Shown piece by piece: positions 15,393 through 24,619 of a stretch of 64,000 nucleotides of DNA (positions within the stretch are counted from its first letter, which is position 1; each line of letters opens with the position of its first letter). The notes beneath the pieces are model-generated. The model worked only from the letters and a program-made list of their open reading frames with translations, was not told where the DNA came from and did not search any database. Position numbers and translations under genes: made by a program. Origin of the DNA: a virus; IMG/VR virus record IMGVR_UViG_3300032307_000723, positions 53,614 through 117,613 of that record; one strand, 5' to 3'.

Positions 15393-16508
15393 TTGAAAAC
15401 AAAACCAAAATATGATTATTTGATAGTTGGAGCCGGAATATTCGGCTCTACTTGTGCGTATGAATTAACTAAACGAGGTAAAAAATGTTTAGTTATTGAC
15501 AAGAGAGATGTAATTGGTGGGAATTGTTATACCGAGAATGTGGATGGTATTCACGTTCATAAGTATGGGGCACATATTTTTCACACCAATGATAAACATT
15601 TGTGGGATTATGTGAATCAGTTTACAGAGTTTAGACAATACACTCATAATGTGATTGCCAATTATAAAAATAAGATGTTTACATTACCTTTTAATATGTG
15701 GACATTCAACCAACTATGGAATGTTAATGAGCCTGAAGAGGCCAAACAAATTCTAATGAGCCAAACATATTCCGGTGAAATAACAAATCTTGAGGAACAA
15801 GCCTTATCAATGGTTGGTAAAGATGTTTATGAAAAACTAATTAAAGGTTATACTGAGAAACAATGGAATCGACCTTGTGATGAGTTACCTTCATCAATAA
15901 TTAAAAGAATTCCGGTTAGGTTTACTTGGGATAGTAATTATTTCAGTGATAAATATGTTGGAATGCCGGTTGGGGGTTACACTCAAATATTTGAAAAAAT
16001 GTTAGAAGGTTGTGATGTGATGTTGAATACCAATTACTTCCAAGACCAACTATCATTTGATTTGATGGCTGATACGACAATATACACCGGACCAATAGAT
16101 ACATTCTTTGGGTACAAATATGGTAAATTAGAATATCGTAGTTTAAATTGGGTAACCAAAAAACTTGAACAGGATAACTTTCAGGGTGTTCCGGTTATGA
16201 ATTACACAGATAATGAAACACCATTCACAAGAATATTGGAGCATAAATGGTTTGACCCACAGAACCAAAAGGGTACAATTGTTAGTTACGAATATCCAAC
16301 AGATTACGATGGTACCAACGAACCATATTATCCAATTAGAGACAATAAAAACGTTGAAGTATATGAGAAGTATAAAGATTTAACTAAGTCACTTAAAACT
16401 CACATATTTGGTGGTAGATTGGGTTCCTATGTTTATTATGATATGCATCAAGTAATTGCACAAGCGTTAAAACTAATCAAGGACCTTGACAACACAGAAA
16501 CAAAATAA
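15393..16508 (+). CDS. glf: UDP-galactopyranose mutase
   Basis: A flavoenzyme that converts UDP-galactopyranose to UDP-galactofuranose. It has an FAD-binding GAGIFG at 13-18, IGGNCYTE near 45-52, YGAHIFHT, WNRPCDELP and the late GRLGSYVYYDMHQ segment. Length 371 is normal. The start is TTG (15393), 2 bases after the previous stop. With the two transferases it could add galactofuranose to a host or phage surface. Confidence 0.95.
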   Translation: MKTKPKYDYLIVGAGIFGSTCAYELTKRGKKCLVIDKRDVIGGNCYTENVDGIHVHKYGAHIFHTNDKHLWDYVNQFTEFRQYTHNVIANYKNKMFTLPFNMWTFNQLWNVNEPEEAKQILMSQTYSGEITNLEEQALSMVGKDVYEKLIKGYTEKQWNRPCDELPSSIIKRIPVRFTWDSNYFSDKYVGMPVGGYTQIFEKMLEGCDVMLNTNYFQDQLSFDLMADTTIYTGPIDTFFGYKYGKLEYRSLNWVTKKLEQDNFQGVPVMNYTDNETPFTRILEHKWFDPQNQKGTIVSYEYPTDYDGTNEPYYPIRDNKNVEVYEKYKDLTKSLKTHIFGGRLGSYVYYDMHQVIAQALKLIKDLDNTETK

Positions 16509-16531
16509 TATAATTAAATAAAACTTAAGAG

Positions 16532-16969
16532 ATGAACATCAAGAAAGCGTTAAAAGAGAAAAATAGAATAGTAAAAGAAATCCAAGACCTACAACTTAGA
16601 GTTGTTACTTATAACTCAATTGAGGTTGGGAATAAGAGACCATATTCTGTTAGAGAATCATTGGAATTACTTAATGAAAAAAGTAATGAGTTAGTGGAAC
16701 TTAAAACAAAAATCCACGTAGCGAACGCACCAATCTATAAACATATTTTTAGATTGTCGGAATTAAAATCTATGATTACAAGAATTAAAAACTTGGATTG
16801 TAATGAAGGGATTGTTCAAGATTACTACTCAAGAAATCGTGAGACACCAACAGTGAAAGAGACGGAAATCTCAATTGTTGAGAGAGATGAGATGGTTAAA
16901 CATATGGAAAACCAAATTGAGGAGATTCAAGATATCTTAGATAATCATAATCAAGTCACTGAAATTTAA
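16532..16969 (+). CDS. Coiled-coil protein, DIP1984-like
   Basis: 145 residues, nearly all helical and charged. The pattern KKALKEKNRIVKEIQDLQ ... ELLNEKSNELVELKTKIHVANAP resembles the DIP1984 group of small coiled-coil proteins of unknown role. Assignment is tentative. Confidence 0.6.
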   Translation: MNIKKALKEKNRIVKEIQDLQLRVVTYNSIEVGNKRPYSVRESLELLNEKSNELVELKTKIHVANAPIYKHIFRLSELKSMITRIKNLDCNEGIVQDYYSRNRETPTVKETEISIVERDEMVKHMENQIEEIQDILDNHNQVTEI

Positions 16970-16970
16970 T

Positions 16971-17159
16971 ATGTGTGGTGATGTTGAATTTGACAAATGT
17001 GATTTTTGCCATGAAGAGAAACCGGTTGAGAGAACTTATCTAAGACCAACCAAATATGTTAAGCCGGAAACCCCTGAGGAATATTTGAAGTTGTATAACG
17101 AAGGTGGATATTTCATCATCGTTAAAACTTGTTTCGAGTGTGGGGTTCCTAAAGTATAG
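16971..17159 (+). CDS. Small zinc-ribbon-like protein
   Basis: 62 residues with two Cys pairs, CDFCHEEK near 10-17 and CFECG near 54-58, spaced as in a zinc ribbon. It starts 1 base after the coiled-coil gene's stop. Confidence 0.65.
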   Translation: MCGDVEFDKCDFCHEEKPVERTYLRPTKYVKPETPEEYLKLYNEGGYFIIVKTCFECGVPKV

Positions 17160-17379
17160 TTCAGTGTCCGGAAGGGATTTAATGTAATGTAATATTGACT
17201 ATCAATATTAAACATACAGACAATTATGGAGCATCGACGTTTTGATGATGATAAAGTATTCAAGCCTCAAGATTCAGCAGTTCAACATTAGTTTATCAAA
17301 CCTTAAAACTCTTTTTAACTTACTTATTGAACTTCCAACCTGACTATAACTTAACCCTCGAGAAATCGGGGGTTTTGTA
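17160..17379 (+). other. Intergenic stretch with weak terminator
   Basis: No convincing gene. A 21-codon frame from ATG 17226 is possible but unsupported. ACCC...GGGGT followed by TTTT near 17354-17376 may act as a terminator. Confidence 0.4.
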
Positions 17380-17387
17380 TATTTATA
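17380..17387 (+). promoter_or_regulatory. TATTTAT box, 12 bases before ATG
   Basis: TATTTATA begins 12 bases before the ATG at 17392. Confidence 0.6.
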
Positions 17388-17391
17388 TGTT

Positions 17392-17793
17392 ATGAAAGTA
17401 TGTTTAAAAGGTATGAAGAGCTTTCCTGTTGAAGGTGGGGAAGAATTAGTTAAGAGTTTCTGTGAGTTTTTACAATCACAAGTACCTCTGACTAATGATA
17501 TTACCGTAGAATTTTTAGATACTCGACAAGGGTCAATGACCACAGGTGTTAGATATCCTGGTAATAAGATTCAGGTTTTATCTTCCGGTCGATTACCAAT
17601 TGATGTATTGAGAACTTTATCTCATGAATGGATACACGAATTCCAAACTCAAAAACTTGGGGTTGATGATAGTAAACCGATTCAAGATATTGGAGGACCT
17701 GAAGAAAATATGTGTAATGTTCTAACAGGTATCTTTATCAAACAATTTGAACAAAATAATTCTGAATTTGAAGGTATATTATACAATGAATAA
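17392..17793 (+). CDS. HExxH metallopeptidase-like protein
   Basis: 133 residues. LSHEWIHEFQ at 77-84 gives an HExxH zinc motif (His78, Glu79, His82) and a later Glu-rich segment (GPEENMCN) may supply the third ligand. The surrounding fold resembles minimal phage and Bacteroidota zincins. It carries no recognisable tag but has the TATTTAT box typical of tagged genes. Confidence 0.7.
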   Translation: MKVCLKGMKSFPVEGGEELVKSFCEFLQSQVPLTNDITVEFLDTRQGSMTTGVRYPGNKIQVLSSGRLPIDVLRTLSHEWIHEFQTQKLGVDDSKPIQDIGGPEENMCNVLTGIFIKQFEQNNSEFEGILYNE

Positions 17794-17794
17794 T

Positions 17795-18964
17795 TTATTC
17801 TTCGGGTTTGTATCTTCTTGAAATCGAATGAGTCCAAGTTTTAGTAGTACCACCATCCGGATTTGATGAAACCAAATTGTCAATAATTTTAGGGTCAGAC
17901 ATTGATTTGAAAAATTCATTATCTCGATATTGATTGTAACTAAAAGTGATTCTTTTTAATCTTGGGTATCTTTTTACTGATAAATCATCTGATTGTTTTT
18001 TAAACAACCAATATGGTATTTTAAAATATTGAAACCCTTCTTTACCTTCTACCGGACCTAATATTTCTACTTGTGATTTTGGTAATTTAACTTTATGTAT
18101 TTTTATATTGTAAGGGTCGGCACCATCCATATAGATACCTTTACCTGTTAAAATCTCTTTAACATTTAATAATTCAATCATTTTATCTGTTTCATCATAA
18201 ATGGTGTAAGCTCCAATTATTGATTTATCATCAGGATTATAAACATTTTTATAAAAGTCAGGAGTTATTTCCTTAGGTTCGTCAATTGATTCTTCCTCTT
18301 GTTCTCTAATTTCTTCATCATTAGATGTGTCATTCCAATCAATTGTATTGTCTTCATTGTCAGACATTTTAGGTGGGATTGGTGGGTTTAATAAAAATTT
18401 ATCATTAACCCATTTTCGCAATTCATTTTCAACGAAGTATTCAGGTACCTCTTCATCATCCGGTTTTTCACTTGCAACATTTGCAATGTGTTTGGCGAAC
18501 TTAACTTTATACCTATCGTCTAACATTGTCATTAGTCCGTCTGATATAAAAAATATTTTAGTTAGAGGGTCTGATAAATTAATTTCACCTTCTGCAATTT
18601 TGAAAGATTTTAGAATTGCTTTGCCCCAAAATGTTTTATAGTTATCTGTTTCAACTAAACTTGGTGCTAGTATTTTATTTGCTGCTCGTACTGCTCCTGC
18701 GATTGCACCTGCAATAAATAATTGTGGTACGAACCAAGGGAGTAAACGTATAGTTGCTTTCACACCACCCTCACCAACGTGTTTGAATATTCTTCTCTTA
18801 GTAGCACTATCAACTAAAGCTTTAAGTTGTCCAAATGTAATTTTACCTTGTGCTTTACAGAACTTTTCACTATCACAAATATTCTTGACAGCGGTTTTAG
18901 ATGGTTCCACATCTTCTATAATTCTTTGGAGTTGAGACTCACTTACAATATAATTTTTATTCAT
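17795..18964 (-). CDS. Tagged putative virion-delivered protein with hydrophobic segment
   Basis: The N-terminus NYIVSESQLQRIIED is a variant of the ITES tag. Residues about 82-100 (LPWFVPQLFIAGAIAGAV) are hydrophobic enough to insert in a membrane. The middle is acidic, and the C-terminus has beta strands and Arg/Lys-rich ends. A TATTTATT box starts 11 bases before its ATG. Like the protein at 1242 it may be a particle-borne effector. No enzyme motif seen. Confidence 0.55.
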   Translation of the reverse strand: MNKNYIVSESQLQRIIEDVEPSKTAVKNICDSEKFCKAQGKITFGQLKALVDSATKRRIFKHVGEGGVKATIRLLPWFVPQLFIAGAIAGAVRAANKILAPSLVETDNYKTFWGKAILKSFKIAEGEINLSDPLTKIFFISDGLMTMLDDRYKVKFAKHIANVASEKPDDEEVPEYFVENELRKWVNDKFLLNPPIPPKMSDNEDNTIDWNDTSNDEEIREQEEESIDEPKEITPDFYKNVYNPDDKSIIGAYTIYDETDKMIELLNVKEILTGKGIYMDGADPYNIKIHKVKLPKSQVEILGPVEGKEGFQYFKIPYWLFKKQSDDLSVKRYPRLKRITFSYNQYRDNEFFKSMSDPKIIDNLVSSNPDGGTTKTWTHSISRRYKPEE

Positions 18965-18990
18965 AACAATAAATATAACTCATGATGGTA

Positions 18991-19021
18991 TTGGTAAATC
19001 AAATTTTAATTCATATCTTTG
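18991..19021 (+). promoter_or_regulatory. Bacteroidota-type promoter
   Basis: TTG 18991-18993, 20-base spacer, TATCTTTG 19014-19021. Confidence 0.75.
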
Positions 19022-19043
19022 TATCCAATATTAATACAATTAT

Positions 19044-19937
19044 ATGTCAAGATTAGATAAACTTAAAGAACAACATCCGGAACTAAATATGTCGGTTATG
19101 GATGTATTAGGTAAAATAGACCCTACAAACACTTACAAATATATGGAATTCTTGATTAAGAAATTCAAAGAGTTCTATTCTGAATACGATGATTGGTCAA
19201 TTGGATTAGGGATTGAAATGATGGGTAGTGATAATATGGATGCGTTGAATGAGTTTGAAAGGCACGCCAAGGCAAATAGAATCACCAATCCGGATATTAG
19301 TCAATATAAAGATTTTAATCAAATCAATGACGCAGTTAAAGAAGCTGAGGAAAAAGTTAGATTGAAGGAACTTGAGAAACAAGTTATCAAACTTTATGAT
19401 GATGATGAATGGTCTGTTGTTATTCCATTGAGTTATGAGGCGTCTAAAACATATGGTGCCAATACTAAATGGTGTACTACACAAGAAAGATATTGGAATG
19501 ACTATTACAAGACATATAAGTTAATCTACATTCAAAATAAAAAGACGAATGAGAAATACGCAGTTTCAAGACATTGGGAGGATAATAAAAAAGTTCAGGC
19601 TTGGATGTCTAATGACAATGAAACAAGTCCAATGTTACTTCCACTACCAATTGAGGTTATGAGTGTTATTCTTTGTGAGGTTAATAAGACAGATACTATA
19701 TTTGAACTTCAATCTAAACATAACATTGTTGAAGGTACTAAATCTAAAAAAGAGGGTAGACCTGATTATTTTGATGTAGATTCTTATGACAACCAATATA
19801 GTCGTAATGACGTGGAAATGGAAGCACTACGACGTAACATTTATGCTCCTTATGTATCAAATAATAGTTGGGGGTTTGAGAATAATGATGGTTTAAGTAT
19901 GAGAGATATAATAAGGAGATTAACCACTACTGATTAA
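19044..19937 (+). CDS. Phage protein with a TKWCTT motif
   Basis: 297 residues. After a helical N-terminus, WSVVIPLSYEASKTYGANTKWCTTQ and KLIYIQNKKTNEKYAVSRH form a beta-rich core. I associate this core with phage proteins of unknown function. Host-type promoter, no tag. Confidence 0.6.
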   Translation: MSRLDKLKEQHPELNMSVMDVLGKIDPTNTYKYMEFLIKKFKEFYSEYDDWSIGLGIEMMGSDNMDALNEFERHAKANRITNPDISQYKDFNQINDAVKEAEEKVRLKELEKQVIKLYDDDEWSVVIPLSYEASKTYGANTKWCTTQERYWNDYYKTYKLIYIQNKKTNEKYAVSRHWEDNKKVQAWMSNDNETSPMLLPLPIEVMSVILCEVNKTDTIFELQSKHNIVEGTKSKKEGRPDYFDVDSYDNQYSRNDVEMEALRRNIYAPYVSNNSWGFENNDGLSMRDIIRRLTTTD

Positions 19938-19949
19938 AAAAATATAGAT

Positions 19950-20543
19950 ATGGGATGTGATATACATTTGTTTAGTGAAAAGAAAAAAAGCGTAAATGGT
20001 GTTGAAAAATGGGTCAATGCTGACCATTGGACGATAAACCCTTATTTTGGGACTGACGAATATGAGTCAGAGTTAGAGTTAGTGTCAATATATCGTAATA
20101 GAAATTACAATTTATTTAATATTCTTGCTGAGGTTAGAGGTAATGGACCTTCGATATCCCAACCAAGAGGATTACCGGATGATGTCTCAGATGTTGTGAA
20201 AAAAGAATCAGACCGATGGGATGGTGATGGACATAGTCATAGTTATTTTACACTTGCTGAGTTGAAAAAATACTATGAAGCTAATTCCCATACCTCACAT
20301 AATGGGTTCCTTAGTGAAAGACAAAAAAAGGAATTGGATGAAGATGGTAAGGCACCATACAGTTGGGTTGAATGGTCAGGTCCTGATTTGGAATATAGAG
20401 AATGGAAAGAGGATTCTCCGTTAAAACAACTTGTTGAAAAGGTAGATGAAAGAATGAGGGATGAGTTTTGGATTAGTAAAGACGATGAAGACACCTCAAA
20501 GTTTGATGAGAAGTTTAGAATTGTGTTTTGGTTTGATAATTAA
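19950..20543 (+). CDS. Conserved phage protein (MGCDIH type)
   Basis: 197 residues starting MGCDIHLFSE, a start shared by a family widespread in phages and some bacteria. RNRNYNLFNILAEVRG and a His/Trp/Asp-rich centre follow. Function unknown. It is 12 bases after the TKWCTT gene. Confidence 0.75.
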   Translation: MGCDIHLFSEKKKSVNGVEKWVNADHWTINPYFGTDEYESELELVSIYRNRNYNLFNILAEVRGNGPSISQPRGLPDDVSDVVKKESDRWDGDGHSHSYFTLAELKKYYEANSHTSHNGFLSERQKKELDEDGKAPYSWVEWSGPDLEYREWKEDSPLKQLVEKVDERMRDEFWISKDDEDTSKFDEKFRIVFWFDN

Positions 20544-20551
20544 AAAAAAAT

Positions 20552-20887
20552 ATGGAAAAAAGATTAGGTAAAATAGAATCTGTGAGTTTCGGTCTTGGTG
20601 GATATCAAGGGGCGATGTTAGGACTTCATGTTACATTAAGTAATGGAGGTTGGGGTGTTGGAGACTCAAACGCTCATTGGGATTCAGAACAGGTAAAATG
20701 GTCAGAAAATACCAAATGGTCTGAGGAAGACCGAGACGGTTGGTATGCTGAAATTATGAGATATGTCTCAAAGTTATTGAAGGATGCCAAGGTTGATTCA
20801 GTTGATAAATTAAAAGGGAAACCGGTTGAGGTTACCTTTGATGGTAATCAATTAAAAGAATGGAGAATATTAACAGAAGTATTATGA
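20552..20887 (+). CDS. Small protein of unknown function
   Basis: 111 residues with an N-terminal beta domain (VSFGLGGYQGAMLGLHVTL), a Trp-rich middle and a final strand KGKPVEVTFDGNQL. Its stop overlaps the next start (ATGA). Confidence 0.65.
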   Translation: MEKRLGKIESVSFGLGGYQGAMLGLHVTLSNGGWGVGDSNAHWDSEQVKWSENTKWSEEDRDGWYAEIMRYVSKLLKDAKVDSVDKLKGKPVEVTFDGNQLKEWRILTEVL

Positions 20888-21282
20888 AAAGAGGAATAAC
20901 TGCCAGTACATTTGATTTACTTCACGCGGGTCATATCCTGATGTTGAAGGAGGCAAAATCGGTTTGTGATTATCTTATTGTTGCGTTACAGGTTGACCCG
21001 ACAATTGATAGACCGGAAAAGAATAAACCAATTCAATCTTATTATGAGAGATGGGTTCAAGTATCTGCGGTTAAATATGTTGATGAGATTATCCCATATG
21101 CCACTGAAGAAGAATTAAGAACTATATTACAGAACTACGAAATTGATATTAGAATTTTGGGTGATGAATATTACGATAGATATTTCACAGGTAATGATTT
21201 ACAGATGGAATATCACTACAATAAGAGGACACACGGGTATAGTTCAACAGAATTAAGAAAAAGAATAAAAAGTTTGGAGTAA
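20884..21282 (+). CDS. Cytidylyltransferase, glycerol-3-phosphate type
   Basis: FDLLHAGHILML near 9-20 is the HxGH nucleotide-binding motif, and the C-terminal YSSTELRKRI matches the family's late signature. The ~132-residue length is typical. It would form a CDP-activated alcohol or sugar. I prefer ATG 20884, which overlaps the previous stop by 4 bases, to the start at 20860. Confidence 0.85.
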   Translation: MKRGITASTFDLLHAGHILMLKEAKSVCDYLIVALQVDPTIDRPEKNKPIQSYYERWVQVSAVKYVDEIIPYATEEELRTILQNYEIDIRILGDEYYDRYFTGNDLQMEYHYNKRTHGYSSTELRKRIKSLE

Positions 21283-21296
21283 TCCAAACTTTTTTT
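21271..21296 (+). terminator. Terminator overlapping stop codon and next promoter
   Basis: AGTTTGG-AGTAAT-CCAAACT then six T. The upstream gene's TAA lies in the loop, and the -33 TTG of the next promoter lies in the left arm. Confidence 0.85.
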
Positions 21297-21305
21297 ATAT
21301 CTTTG
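21274..21305 (+). promoter_or_regulatory. Bacteroidota-type promoter
   Basis: TTG 21274-21276, 21-base spacer, TATCTTTG 21298-21305. Confidence 0.7.
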
Positions 21306-21319
21306 TGGAAAATAATAAT

Positions 21320-21508
21320 ATGTTTTACGATGATTTTGAGGTAGGTGATACTATCGGGTATGATGAGAATTGGGACGGTAGAAAGACAGGTAGGATGATA
21401 GAGCATGTATTAACTGAAGTGTCTTTGAGAGATATCAAGATATGGGAAAAGGAATATAACGAACATAACATGAGAATAATTAAAAAACATAAAGAGGAAA
21501 ACATATGA
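21320..21508 (+). CDS. Small acidic protein of unknown function
   Basis: 62 residues from ATG 21320; the GTG at 21305 belongs to the promoter box. DDFEVGDTIGYDENWDG suggests a small beta barrel. It overlaps the next gene by 4 bases. Confidence 0.6.
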   Translation: MFYDDFEVGDTIGYDENWDGRKTGRMIEHVLTEVSLRDIKIWEKEYNEHNMRIIKKHKEENI

Positions 21509-22008
21509 TAGTATTGGGAATTATTTTAGGAGCTATTTTAACCATTTTATTGGCGATTGTTGTTGGTGATTATATTCAAAGTAAAAACAGAAAGAATAAA
21601 TGTAAGAATTGGCAAATTGGGGATAAACTTATTTTAAACCGAGGGGATTATCGTCGTGAATTAGAGAAAAATAATGTTGAATACGCGATTCTTAAGGGTT
21701 GGTCTTTAACTGATTTATACATTAATTGTGGAGATGACTTTGTTCATAAAGTGTCTTGGAGTTGTTTAGATAATAATAAATCTGCAAATTGGAGACAGAA
21801 CTATGAAGAAGCCAAAAAGGTTATGGGGTGTGACCCTCAATTCCCAAACGGAGTTGGTACTTCTTCAACATCAAAGGGTGACGTTAACGGGAAACCAATT
21901 GAGGTATTGAGTGAAATTGAGTGTGAGGTTCAACTGAAGTTAGCGATTGAAAAAGAAGACTATACTTTGGCGGACAAACTTAGAAAACGATTAGAAAAAT
22001 TTAGATAA
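21505..22008 (+). CDS. Membrane-anchored protein with C-terminal UVR motif
   Basis: Residues 2-23 form one transmembrane helix, followed by a basic stop-transfer segment. The C-terminal helix pair LKLAIEKEDYTLADKLRKRL matches the UVR motif of UvrB/UvrC-type interaction hairpins. The centre is a beta-rich domain with several Cys and Trp. Role unknown. Confidence 0.6.
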   Translation: MIVLGIILGAILTILLAIVVGDYIQSKNRKNKCKNWQIGDKLILNRGDYRRELEKNNVEYAILKGWSLTDLYINCGDDFVHKVSWSCLDNNKSANWRQNYEEAKKVMGCDPQFPNGVGTSSTSKGDVNGKPIEVLSEIECEVQLKLAIEKEDYTLADKLRKRLEKFR

Positions 22009-22009
22009 G

Positions 22010-22516
22010 ATGAGAGAGTGGTGTATAGAACAACATAGAAAAACGAATCATATGTATGATGTGTATCTTCCATATGAGTTCCATTTAAGAATGGTGAACA
22101 ATGTGTATAAAGACTTTCGACATTTATTGGATGAAGAATTGAATGATTATTGTGGTAAAGCTGTTTGGGGTCATGACTTAATTGAGGACTGTAGAGTATC
22201 TTATAATGATGTGAAGAACCATTTAGATGAAGGTGCGGCTGATATTATTTACGCAGTTACCAACGACAAAGGTAAGAATCGTAAAGAGAGAGCCGGTGTG
22301 AAATACTATGAAGGAATCCGTAAAACTCCGGGAGCCGTGTTTGTAAAACTATGTGATAGAATTGCGAATGTTCAGTATGGTAAGATGACTAAATCTCGTA
22401 TGTTTGAGATGTATAAAAACGAAAACTCAGATTTTGAACAATATTTAGGTCGTTACACCTCAAACAAGGACCTGGAACCAATGTTTGTTTATTTAAAAAA
22501 CCTATTCAATGAGTAA
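22010..22516 (+). CDS. HD-domain hydrolase, MESH1/SpoT-like
   Basis: The HD superfamily ligands are visible: His25 (EFHLRMV), His55-Asp56 (WGHDLIED) and Asp116 (KLCDRIANV). The last segment is characteristic of the (p)ppGpp hydrolase half of RelA/SpoT and of MESH1. At 168 residues it matches stand-alone alarmone hydrolases. It could remove host ppGpp during infection, but NADPH or another nucleotide is also possible. Its end overlaps the next gene by 8 bases. Confidence 0.75.
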   Translation: MREWCIEQHRKTNHMYDVYLPYEFHLRMVNNVYKDFRHLLDEELNDYCGKAVWGHDLIEDCRVSYNDVKNHLDEGAADIIYAVTNDKGKNRKERAGVKYYEGIRKTPGAVFVKLCDRIANVQYGKMTKSRMFEMYKNENSDFEQYLGRYTSNKDLEPMFVYLKNLFNE

Positions 22517-23021
22517 GATTGTTAAAATATTCAATGAGTTAATTCATCAAAAACTATCATCGCAATTTGGTGAGGTTTTATTGGATTGTAAGTTAATTGG
22601 TAGAAATGGCGGGATTGGTGATTATCGATATGACTTGTTGTTTATTTTTGATAGTGAATATAATAATCCGAGTATACAACTTGAAAGTGTTTTAAGAACC
22701 TGTGACGAGCTATTTGATTGGATTGATTTAAGTTTTAGTACTAACCTCAGTATTGTTATAATGCATAAGTTTGGTAGAAACCAACATTATAGTTATTTTG
22801 AGTTAATTGATGAGTTATGTAGACGTAATAGTTATTTTTCTTTTCATGAGTCAATGAGACATCCGAGGTATAAAGAGTATCAGGAATGGAAACTTAATAA
22901 AGAACGTGAAGAAAGAAGAAGAAGTGCTTGGGAGATGGAGATGGGAAGAATAACAAGAAATGATTTAATGCAACAAACAAGAATGACCGAATCAAGAAAA
23001 AAGAAGTTTTTATTTTGGTAA
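22509..23021 (+). CDS. Unknown protein with basic C-terminus
   Basis: 170 residues: an alpha/beta N-terminal part (YRYDLLFIFDSE, NLSIVIMHKFG) and a long Lys/Arg/Glu-rich helix near 122-160, then a basic end. Coupled to the HD gene by overlap. No family recognised. Confidence 0.6.
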   Translation: MSKIVKIFNELIHQKLSSQFGEVLLDCKLIGRNGGIGDYRYDLLFIFDSEYNNPSIQLESVLRTCDELFDWIDLSFSTNLSIVIMHKFGRNQHYSYFELIDELCRRNSYFSFHESMRHPRYKEYQEWKLNKEREERRRSAWEMEMGRITRNDLMQQTRMTESRKKKFLFW

Positions 23022-23044
23022 ATCAAAATAAAGGATTATCTTTG
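23015..23044 (+). promoter_or_regulatory. Bacteroidota-type promoter
   Basis: TTG 23015-23017, 19-base spacer, TATCTTTG 23037-23044. Confidence 0.75.
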
Positions 23045-23060
23045 TTGAAAATAAATTGAT

Positions 23061-23792
23061 ATGTTTAAATTTTACGAAGTCGGAGGGAAAGTTAGGGATG
23101 AGATTTTAGGTCTTGAGTCTAAGGATGTGGATTATGTTGCGGTTCCAAGTGACAAATTACTTCAGGACTTTGACACTGCGGAATCAATGTTCTCAATGTT
23201 GGAACAATATTTAAGAGATGAGAAGTTTGAAATCTTTTTAGTTACCGCAGATTGTTTTACAATTAGAGCTAAGTTCCCAAAAGACCACAAGTATAGTGGT
23301 GTCGCAGACTTTGTTATGGCTCGAAAAGAGATTGGATATATCGAAGGTACAAGAACACCAATCGTTAAACCGGGGACATTATATGATGACCTTGAGAGAA
23401 GGGATTTTACCTTGAATGCATTGGCAAAAGATGAAGATGGGAAAATCATCGACTTCTTCAACGGACTTGAAGATTTGAAGAATAAGTATTTGATAACTCC
23501 ATTACCAATTCATCAGACATTTAATGACGACCCTCTTAGAATTTTGAGGGCAATTAGATTCTCAATTACAAAAGGATTTACAATTCCTATGAGAATGGCA
23601 CTTGTCATAGAATCGTACAACTACGATGAAAAGATGGGTGTTGTTTCAACAGAAAGAATTAGAGAGGAATTATTCAAGTGTTTTAAACATGACACTTTGG
23701 AAACATTAAAAGTTCTTAATGAATTTCCATTACTGAAAAATTACATCTTCAAGGATAAAGGATTATGGTTAAAACCAACAATGGAGCAATAA
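23061..23792 (+). CDS. cca: CCA-adding tRNA nucleotidyltransferase, class II
   Basis: It adds or repairs CCA at tRNA 3' ends. GGKVRD at 8-13 and DVD at 22-24 are the nucleotidyltransferase motifs. RRDFTLNA near 112-119 is the ribose/template motif B-C, then DDPLRILRAIRF and STERIREELF. At 243 residues it lacks the long C-terminal body and tail of bacterial enzymes, a compact phage form. It fits the tRNA-like genes here, none of which encodes CCA. Confidence 0.9.
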   Translation: MFKFYEVGGKVRDEILGLESKDVDYVAVPSDKLLQDFDTAESMFSMLEQYLRDEKFEIFLVTADCFTIRAKFPKDHKYSGVADFVMARKEIGYIEGTRTPIVKPGTLYDDLERRDFTLNALAKDEDGKIIDFFNGLEDLKNKYLITPLPIHQTFNDDPLRILRAIRFSITKGFTIPMRMALVIESYNYDEKMGVVSTERIREELFKCFKHDTLETLKVLNEFPLLKNYIFKDKGLWLKPTMEQ

Positions 23793-23805
23793 AAATAAAT
23801 AAGAT

Positions 23806-24561
23806 ATGAAATCAATAGAACAATCAATCCAAGAAATTAAAGACTTTAATTTCTTGGATTCATCACAAGAACAAATAGAGAAAATTCTCCCAACATTTGG
23901 TATGAATAATGAACAGACTTTTGAAATGCCCATGGAATTTGAAAAATACATGGGGTGGGGAATAAAGTTTTGGCAATACCCAAATCAATTGAGTAAATTT
24001 ATAGAGTTTATAAAAGGTAAGGAAATAAATTCTTATCTTGAAATTGGGGCTAGATGGGGTGGTACATTTATATTAATCAGTGAGGTTTTACGTCAAACTA
24101 ATCCACATATCGCAGCTTTTGCAAATGACTTCATAGAACCATCTGAAATATTACATACTTACCAACATAAATTTGATTCAAATAGATTTACTTACTTACA
24201 AAAGAATTCTAATGATATAGGTCTTTATGAAGATTTAAGTTCAATGGTTATGAAACCTAATCCACAAGTAGATATGGTTTTTATTGATGGTTGTCATTTA
24301 TATTGGTGTGTAAAAGAAGATTATCAGAGAGCATTAAATTTTGGTGCAAAATATATAATATTTCATGATATTGTTAGTCAATCTAGCCCGGCAACCAAAG
24401 CGGCTTGGGATGATATTAAAAAGAAACATAAAAAAACATTTGAATTTACTGACCAATATGATTCAGTTAAGGGTAAATACTTAGGTATTGGGGTTATTGA
24501 AGTAACTAAAGAAGATGATTGTTTTCCATTTTATAAAGAATATTATCCACATTTATTTTAA
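23806..24561 (+). CDS. Class I SAM-dependent methyltransferase
   Basis: SYLEIGARWGGTF near 72-84 is the SAM-binding motif I, and VFIDGCHLYWCVKEDYQRAL near 162-181 followed by IIFHDI matches the Methyltransf_24 or cephalosporin-hydroxylase-like group. Those often act on sugars or small molecules. 251 residues. It begins 13 bases after cca. Confidence 0.8.
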   Translation: MKSIEQSIQEIKDFNFLDSSQEQIEKILPTFGMNNEQTFEMPMEFEKYMGWGIKFWQYPNQLSKFIEFIKGKEINSYLEIGARWGGTFILISEVLRQTNPHIAAFANDFIEPSEILHTYQHKFDSNRFTYLQKNSNDIGLYEDLSSMVMKPNPQVDMVFIDGCHLYWCVKEDYQRALNFGAKYIIFHDIVSQSSPATKAAWDDIKKKHKKTFEFTDQYDSVKGKYLGIGVIEVTKEDDCFPFYKEYYPHLF

Positions 24562-24619
24562 CATTAGCTGAGTGGTTTAATAAATAAAAAATGATTACAT
24601 TTGTATTATAAAAAAAAAT

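Noticed and set aside
17226-17291. 21-codon frame
   Set aside because: No promoter or conservation evidence; not listed as a gene.
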